Source: Manduca sexta
Lineage: Eukaryota > Arthropoda > Insecta > Lepidoptera > Sphingidae
Assembly: GCF_014839805.1 (NCBI RefSeq)
Contig: NC_051116.1
Location: 992,001-1,056,000 of the forward strand
DNA length: 64,000 nucleotides
Direction of reading: 5' to 3'
Shown: one piece after another, positions 11,134 through 20,100 of the stretch
Layout: each line of letters starts with the position of its first letter
Numbering within the stretch: position 1 is the first letter of the stretch
The notes under the pieces: model-generated
Database searches by the model: none
What the model was told of the DNA's origin: nothing
Seen by the model: the letters and a program-made list of their open reading frames with translations, nothing else
Made by a program: the position numbers and the translations under genes

Positions 11134-14100
11134 GAATCCCTATTTCCTTTGGTCACGCCATCACTCATGAACGGCTCGACCGATTACACAATTTTTTTTA
11201 TTGTTGTGTTTGTTATTGTCCGGAGAAGGTTCTTATGAAAGGAAAAATTATATAATTTAAGAAAACTTAACGAAAATATTAATTTTATATAACTGTCAAT
11301 TGTTTGAAATAATTGTCCGCGATTGACATAATGCGCGCTGCAAATTCATAGTTAAGACGGGACAACGTCTGTCGGATCAACTAGTTGTGCATAAAAACGA
11401 AGGTATGTTAAGTCTGCCAAGTTGCATGAGATCAGCGAGATAAAAATCATCATCATCAGGATGTCCACGGGATATGTGAACATGGGCCTCCCCCAAGATT
11501 TCCAGCTCGACTTATTGGAAGCGGCCCGCATCCAGCGACCTCCTACGACTTTTATTTGTAGACACGAAATCTATGTTATTACATAAAGCTGAAGAGTTAA
11601 TTTGTTTGAAAGCGCTAATCTCAGGAAATACTAGTTTTAATTATATTATTTTAGTGTTGGGTAGTCCATTTATCAAGGAAGGCTATAGGCAATATAACAT
11701 CAGGCTTTGACCAATAGGAGCGGAGGGTGAATGAAAAATGGTCCGAAATCGGGAAAAAATATTCCTTTTGAGAGCTTCAGTTGCGTATGCTGAATAGTCA
11801 GTTACGCAACAAATATGTATAAAACAATCGTGCCCCTTAAAAGTTCTAAAAAAATATATTATAAAACAAAGTCCCCCGCCGCATCTGTCTATATATCTAA
11901 ACGCGATAAACACAAAAATTACCCAACTGATTTCGATTAAATTTGGTATGGAGATAGTTTGAGACTTGGGAAGGACATAGGCTACTTTCTATCCCGAGAA
12001 AATATAGCAGGCCTTTTATCCCGGAACCGCGAGAAAAAGCTTGTAAATATATAAATGTAAATAAAGTGAAATAGCATAATCGTCCTTATATGCACTACTG
12101 TTTGACAATTTAAATAATTTTGAAGGTCGACTCCGTTTCACGGTTTTCGTATGTTATATTTTTGGCGTATTTTTGGACGAATTTTATCATTATTACATTA
12201 TTATACTGTGCATTATTATTGTCATTTTAAGTATTTATCTTAATATCTTTATTACTGTATATTTATTCAAATAATTTAATATCCAGTATTCTCTAATTGT
12301 CACGATATAAAATATAGGTATGTAGTTGGTGTGTATCTGATGGTCGATGAAGCAAGAAGGTTCTGGAGTGGAAGCCACGAACTGGCGAGCGCAGCGTCGG
12401 ACGTCCAACCACGAGGTGGACAGATGACCTCAATAAAGGCGTAGGAGGTCGCTGGCTGCGGGCTATTTAGATCGATCTGGATATCTTTGGGGGAGGCCCA
12501 TGTTCAGCAGTGGACATACTGCAGCTGATGATTTGGTGTAATATAAACAAAGGACTTTTTCTTCTCTCCTTCACTGTTACAGCTCTTTAGATACGTGAAT
12601 CCGTTTAGGTATATTACCATTTCTATTTTATTATTGACTCATTGCGTGGAATAGATCTCTACTACTGAGGTTTTAAATATTATCTTACGTCTACTGAAAC
12701 TTTCGCATGAATATGTGTTTATTATATTTTATAAAATTTGGATGGTTCACAGCTATCAATAACAAATATAGGACGAAATGAATACAATAAATAAGCCAAT
12801 TAGGAGCCACCGCAGATAGTATTAATAATAGACGTATAGAATTTAGGGAATATTTGCCTCATACAATATAGATAATTCGTGCACTAACAGTGAGCTACTT
12901 TTTATCTAGGACAGCGGGATTTTACTCTAGAAAAATACCAAACAGAGCTACGAGAAAAATATAAACATTAGAAATATATAAACTAGTCCATAACCGACCC
13001 TGACAACTGTTTTAGCATTTCGCAATATCGTGTTTAAATTTTCCGTGGAAACTCACATTATGTAACAGTAATTTTGCCGATGCGGGTATTTTATGAGACA
13101 AAGTTTTCAATGACCGTGGGGAGAGAGGATTAACACGACGATTTTTAAGGAAAAAAGATTTTAAATACGTTTATTAGTCGTTAACGTAAAGCTTTAATTT
13201 GTATGACACGGATATTTCAGCGATTAACAAGGCCATTACTACAATAACCTTAGAAGTCACATTTTCATGTAAACTTCGCCCCATTTAAAACTAGATGGCG
13301 TTATCATACGCCATAGTGCCAACCTGACCCTCAAAGCGGACAACACCGCGGGCAGAAGCTAATCAAACATAGTAGGGGGGGGGGGGGGGACGAATTACGT
13401 ATTAAATAGCGGAACCTCGCTCCACCCCACCTCACCCTATGTGAGACACTTATTCCACACCCATCTATACTATTATATAAAGCTGAAGAGTTTGTTTGTT
13501 TGTTTGTTTGTTTGAACGCGCTAATCTCAGGAACTACCAGTCCAAATTGAAAAATTCTTTTTGCGTTGGATAGCCCTTTGTTCGTGGAGTGCTATAGGCT
13601 ATATATCATCACGCTATACCCAATAGGAGCGGGGCAGTAATGGCTAATCTCAGGAACTACCGGTCCAAACTGAAAAATTCTTTTTGTGTTGGATAGCCCT
13701 TTATTAGTGTAGTGCTATAGGCTATATATCATCACGCTATGACCAATAGGAGCGGAGCAGTAATGACTAATCTCAAGAACTACCGGTTCGAACTGAAATT
13801 TTTTTTTTGTGTTGGATAGCTCTTTATTAGCGTAGTGCTATAGGCTATATATCATCACGCTATGACCAAAAGGAGCGGAGCAGTAATGGCTAATCTCAGG
13901 AACTACCGGTTCAAACTGAAAAAAATATTTTTGTGTTGGATAGTTCTTTGTTCGTGGAGTACTATGGGGTATATATCATCACGCTATGACCAATAGGAGC
14001 GGAGCAGTAATGGCTAATCTCAGGAACTATCAGATCGAACTGAAAAAATATTTTTGTGTTGGATAGCACTTTGTTCCTGGAGTGCTATAGGCTATATATC

Positions 14101-17100
14101 ATCACGCTATGACTAATAGGAGCGGAGCAGTAATGGCTAATCTCAGGAACTACCGTGTTTGAACTGAAAAAATCTTTTTGTGTTGGATAGCCCTTTGTTC
14201 CTGGAGTGCTATAGGCTATATATCATCACGCTATGACCAATCGGAGCGGAGCAGTAATGAAACATGTTGCAAAAACGGGGAAAAATTATTAGTTTTGAGA
14301 GCTTCCGTTGCGTGCGCTGCGTAAACGATTAAAGTTATGCAACAATGATGTATGACGGGATTATTCCTCTTAAAAAGTTCTAAAAAATATATTATAAAAC
14401 AAAGTCCCCCGCTGCATCTGTCTGCCTGAACGTGTAAAACTCAAAAACTACCCAACGTATTAAGATGAAATTTGGTATGGAGACAGTTTGAGAGGCTCCC
14501 GGGAAACTACTACTTTTATAACGAAAAACTTTAGCCTGAAAAACTTTATAACGCGGGCGGAGCCGCGGGCAAAAGCTAGTTTTCATATATAATTAAATAA
14601 TAATAATAATATCAGCCCTGTATTATATACTTGCCCACTGCTAAGTACGGGCCTCCTCTACTACTGAGAGGGATTAGGCCTTAGTCCACCACGCTGGCCT
14701 AGTGCGGATTGGTAGACTTCACACACCTTCGAAAATCCTATAGAGAACTTCTCAAATGAGCAGGTTTCCTCTCAATGTTTTCCTTCACCGTTAAAGCGAA
14801 CGATAAATTCACAAAGGATACACATGATGTTTAGAAAAGTCAGAGGTGTGCCCTTGGGATTTGAACCTGCGGACATTCGTCTTGGCAGTCCGTTCCACAC
14901 CCAACCCAAGGCTATCGCCGCTTCCATAAATAATTAAAGATACCATATCGATACTTAATAAATATAGTAAACAAGAGGTAGTTGAGACAATGTCACGGTG
15001 CTAACCTGTCACGTTTAATTTAAACAGCGTGCTGAGGTCACCTGCGGTGCTCGGGCGCGCATCGCTTTCCACGCAAGGTTATACTTATTGAACTCTGTTT
15101 AATTGTAGGAAAAATATTTGTAGAGATGTGGCGTTAAGTCTAATAATTTATTTAGAAATAAATTGTACGTAAATGTAACAAAGCTGGCGAATTGTGTATG
15201 ATAACTTCTGCCTACCTTTGGAAATGGCAAGGGCATGATGCTATTATAGAAATTATTTTAAAAGAAATAAGACTCTTGAGCATCTGTTTCATGGTTTTAA
15301 AGGTCTAAACCATTGATTCCCAAAGTGGTCCAAATGGACCGTGGGGTCTACTGGGAACTTGATAGGGGTCTACGTTGGCGTGACCCAAAAATGGGGGTTC
15401 TTAATTCGTAAGCGGGAAGCAAAGTTTTGAAAGCAGTCTATCAGAAAAATAAGATTGGGAACCTCTAGTCTAAACAGACTACTTTGAGAAAGAATAAAGA
15501 TTAATATGACATAGCATTTATAAAAGATGAAGAAGAATTTGTTCGATATAAAGCAGCCCCACTTCCTCCTTTAATTGTCTGATATTTCGGAAAGGGACAG
15601 TGGCAGTCTTTCCTATAAAAAGACTTTCAGGCCGACGAAGCTGTCAGCACAAACCAGTAATTTATAAAATAAAATAAATAAAATAAAAATAAAAAAGCCT
15701 TTATTTCCACTACTCAACTTTACATTTTAAATTAAATTTTAAGTAATTTATACTAACACATAAATAATATTTATGTTATTCGCATAACGGGATAAGTCTA
15801 TTGGTATTAGAGCAAACAATTAATGTAGATTTGGGTCGGCCGTAATACATTAAGTAATTTTCCTTGTAACCCAAATTTGACGTCGAAATATATATATTAT
15901 TTCATACAAACGGGGAAAAGAACGCCTCTAAAGTGAATTCAGCCCGAAATGAAAATAATGATTTAAGTTTACGCGAATGTTAAACATTAAAATAAAACTA
16001 TTTTATGGATTTTATCGCGGTTTTTATATAATAATTTTGTCCAAATTATAATATGACTAAAATAATTAATTACCCTCCCATTTCTCAATAGCATATCTCA
16101 ATGTAACTAGAATTATGTGGATGTTTCTTTGTGCCAGTCCTTTTATGCACTATCCCACTGTTGAGCACGGGCCTCCTCTAATACGAAGATGGTTTCGGCC
16201 TTAGTCCGCCACGCTGGTCTCGTGCGGATTGGCAGATTTCACATACTTTCAAAATTTTGACCAAAATTCCTTAGATAAGTTTATTTTTTTTATTAATTCT
16301 ATAAACGTAAAAGAATATAGCATAGTGAATACTAAGCTTTAGTAATGTAATTACAAGGTTAAAATGAACACACCTTAAAACATATTTTAAGATACCCCAC
16401 ATGAATTACTTATGCTCGCATTAACTACGAAGGCGAAATGAACAAGTTCTTAAACATAAAATAGTTCAAACGAAACACGACTTTATAGACGACAGAATCA
16501 ATGGTCGGACACCATTGATAACGTTATCACATGTGCGCCAAGGACTGTTGATAACGAAGAAACCACCCAATACACGAGCGATGTGGGCCGCTCGTGAGAA
16601 ATTTTACAATTAATCTATTAATGCTTATCAAATCGCGAAGTTACGGAACATAAATAGGCCATAGGTCAATAAATAGGTCTATCTGTATATTGATAGTTTT
16701 GTATCGTATTTGTATGACCACTGAGCATTTAAAATCATAGACAAAAGAAAGTATCGATTCGAAGTCTAATAGAAAATAGCTATTGCTCGAGGCTTCGCTC
16801 CCGTGAATGATTATTTCTGGTATGAAAGTGTGCCTATGTATTTTCTTAGGATCAAAGTAGCCATGTCCTTCACAGGATCTCAAACTCCATCGAAATCCGT
16901 TCGGTAGTTTTGATTTAGCCTTTAGCCTTTAAGGATTCAGGGGCAAAAACTATAATGTAAAGTACTTCATTCCTTTGACTAATATATTGTGGAGCGGAAC
17001 GGTTAAATCAAAATCAGTATCAAACAATTCATGTGAAGTAACAGAACCAATTATTATAACAGCATAATTTTATCTTCCAAAACATAATAGATATGAATGT

Positions 17101-20100
17101 TGTTTGTTTTCTACCCTCCTCCAATATGAAATAATACTTTAGTGCATACAAACGCCTTTCATCTGTGAAATAATATTCTAGGTAGAGTCCACAAAAACGC
17201 CAAGTTTTCTTAGCTTTTGCTGGTATTAACAAAACGACGCCAAACCCCATCAAATTAGCAAGAAATCATATTATAAAAATAATTTATTATTGTATTATGT
17301 ATTATCATTTTAATATGAATGTAAAATGGACGTAGTAACTACGGTATTGGCACTAAACTGAAGTTCTTTCTATACCCCATGGCCTAAGTATAGAAATAAT
17401 CATGATAACAAGTAATATTATTTAAAGAACACAATTACTAACAAAAATATTATTTCCAAGTACTATAGACAAACACTCACTGTTTATATAACTTAGTATG
17501 TGAACAACAACTGTTAAACAACAAAATACCACTTGTTTTTAAAACAAACAACACCATTCCTTCATTTTGTTCTAATTAAGGTTGCTTTAATTTTCATGCA
17601 ATTTGTTTGTAACTTTGATGGTTTTCAAGTTAGTATATATTTTTTGCTTCTTTTATGAGGCTTTAAATCTGTATACTTATTATCTTGAACCTAAAATTAA
17701 TGAAGATTTTCAGGCTTAAGTCATATTTTGATCATCCATTACATATCAGCCCGGAGTGCGGAATTTGTGCCTAATCAACATCATGGTATGAAATACAAAG
17801 GAGAAATTGGATGCCCTAATTGCATCTCCCCTACTCCAGGATAATGAGTAATGTTAAATATTTATTCACACTTATTTTTTATATATTTTTTAAATTGCTT
17901 TTTCTGTTACAGTAAATATCATATAAATGAAAGTTTGTTTTTATAGCAAAAAGTAATCAGGTGCAATCAATATAATAATTTTCTATGTTAGTGATTATAA
18001 AGAGAATTGTTTAAGTCTTGTAAAACCAGTAGTAGAGGAGGCCTGTGCCCAGTAGTGGGACAGTATATAATACAGGGCTGGCTTTATTATTATTGTAAGA
18101 TTATACTGTTAAACCACAAATGTTTACTATTGGTGTTATTTTTTTTCTCAATGCATGCTGTGATACTTTATAATTGTATTACTGTTATATTTTATTGGAG
18201 CTAGTTATAATGTAACAACTACTAGTTGTACTAAATATAAATAAATAAAGGTTGTTCATATAATTAGCTATGGGTTTAAAATATATATTTTTAATTTTTT
18301 CTTTAATAACATGATAACCTTTCTTTAGCATGTTCTTAGAGATTAGATTTCTTTGAATTTTGGCAAGTAGGTCATGGTAGCTGGTTATTTGAACAGTATT
18401 TGAGTTTTGACCTCAACCATAATGATAATCATTGTTCCCATTAGAGGCCTTAAATGCCAATGGCATAATGAATAACATTGCTATCTGTAATTAATACAAA
18501 TAGTATAATTATTAAATCATACTAATAGTGTGCAACAAAGATTTCTTAATATCTAAATGTAATTACTTGAAATCAATTATACATTCCTGTTTAGCAAGTA
18601 TTTTAGTAATGTAGATACATCTTTTTACTAAATACATTGTTCTATAATGTTAACAACTCAGGCATTAACGTCTAATTGATTATATGTAATTATGGATTGC
18701 ATTATCATATTACTTTCTCAAAAAACCAGTTGCCAATAGTATTTTTCCAAATTTATTTCTATTTCAGCAGTGTTCTTCATTATATTTATGTGAAACATAT
18801 AGATTTATATTGAGGATTGATATTAAAAGTGGTCATAATTTTGCTCAATTAACCTAGAATGTCATATTATGTGAATATGACAATGTATTAAGTATTAACA
18901 ATAATCTAAAATAACTAATTTTGACAAGTACCAATGAAACTAGATAATGAATATTTTCTTGCTTATATAAGTACCAAGAAAAAAACATCCCTATTAAATA
19001 TATTTTTTTTATATAATGGTCATGGCAATCTGATCTAACTCCACCTTGAGGTCAGCTGGAGAGAGATTATCAACAGCAATTTTAAAACCAATATTTATAT
19101 ATGTATGTAGTTCTATATTTTACATATATATTACATACATAGAAGATTATAATTTTACAAAAACAATATTACTTGAATAAAAATAATATTACTAACCATA
19201 TAGTACACAAATTATTTGTATTAATAGTAGACCTCTCATCATAATTTAAACATAATTAATAATCAATTATCAACTAAGTATTTTTTACTAATGTCAATAA
19301 ATGATGAGTAATTAAATGGCTACTTGAACAGTGTTTGACCTCAGTAACTCAGTCACAATAACTTTTATGTTTTGAATGACTTAAACTATATAAGTATTAT
19401 TAAACATTTTTTTAATTTATTTTAATGCACAAATCTGTTTTTAGATTTTGAAAATATCCTTACCCACCAATATACATTCCTTAGCGTTATATGTTACTTT
19501 TATCCCTTTAATAATAAGTAGAGTAAGTAATCAAGCCTTCATTTTTGATAAATAATAATGAAAAGTATAGCTGGGTCCAAAACCTGTTAATATTGGATAT
19601 TCATGCTCAGTATTACTCTGGATTTGGGAATTTATGCCCATTGTGACGATAGGCTTTTCCACTATCATATCATGGACAGAACACATATGGTGAAAAGTTC
19701 CCTAGTTGACCTACTCTTGGGGATAAAGGTGTGGTGTGTGTGGCCCTAAAACATTTCAGTAGCCGAAGTCTATTTCAAAAGGTAGTAGTAACATAATTAA
19801 GCGCTGATACTATTATTTAATGTATGATGTATGTTCCTACAATATTATGGATGATTTAGTATGTCAGGAAAGTTATATAACTTGTGTTATTTCACTGCAA
19901 TGCATTTATGTGGTAATCAATATTATTCAACCATTAATTACTTTCCATATTTATAGCTAGCATAATAATTGTGGTTTAAGGCGATACCTCAAGGTCCATT
20001 TTCATACATTTTGTTTAGCCTTTAATCTGGGTAACTAAACAAGTATTGGCAAGTAAAGAATTTAAATTCACGTCTAGTTAGTGATTAGTCCTCGCAGTTG

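Noticed and set aside
11047..11238. 63-codon frame with poly-Ile/Tyr
   Set aside because: Translation of the (TA)n microsatellite.
13521..14259. CRISPR-like regular repeat
   Set aside because: Units of 123 bp directly abut without spacers, in a eukaryotic Helitron. This is a minisatellite, not a CRISPR array.
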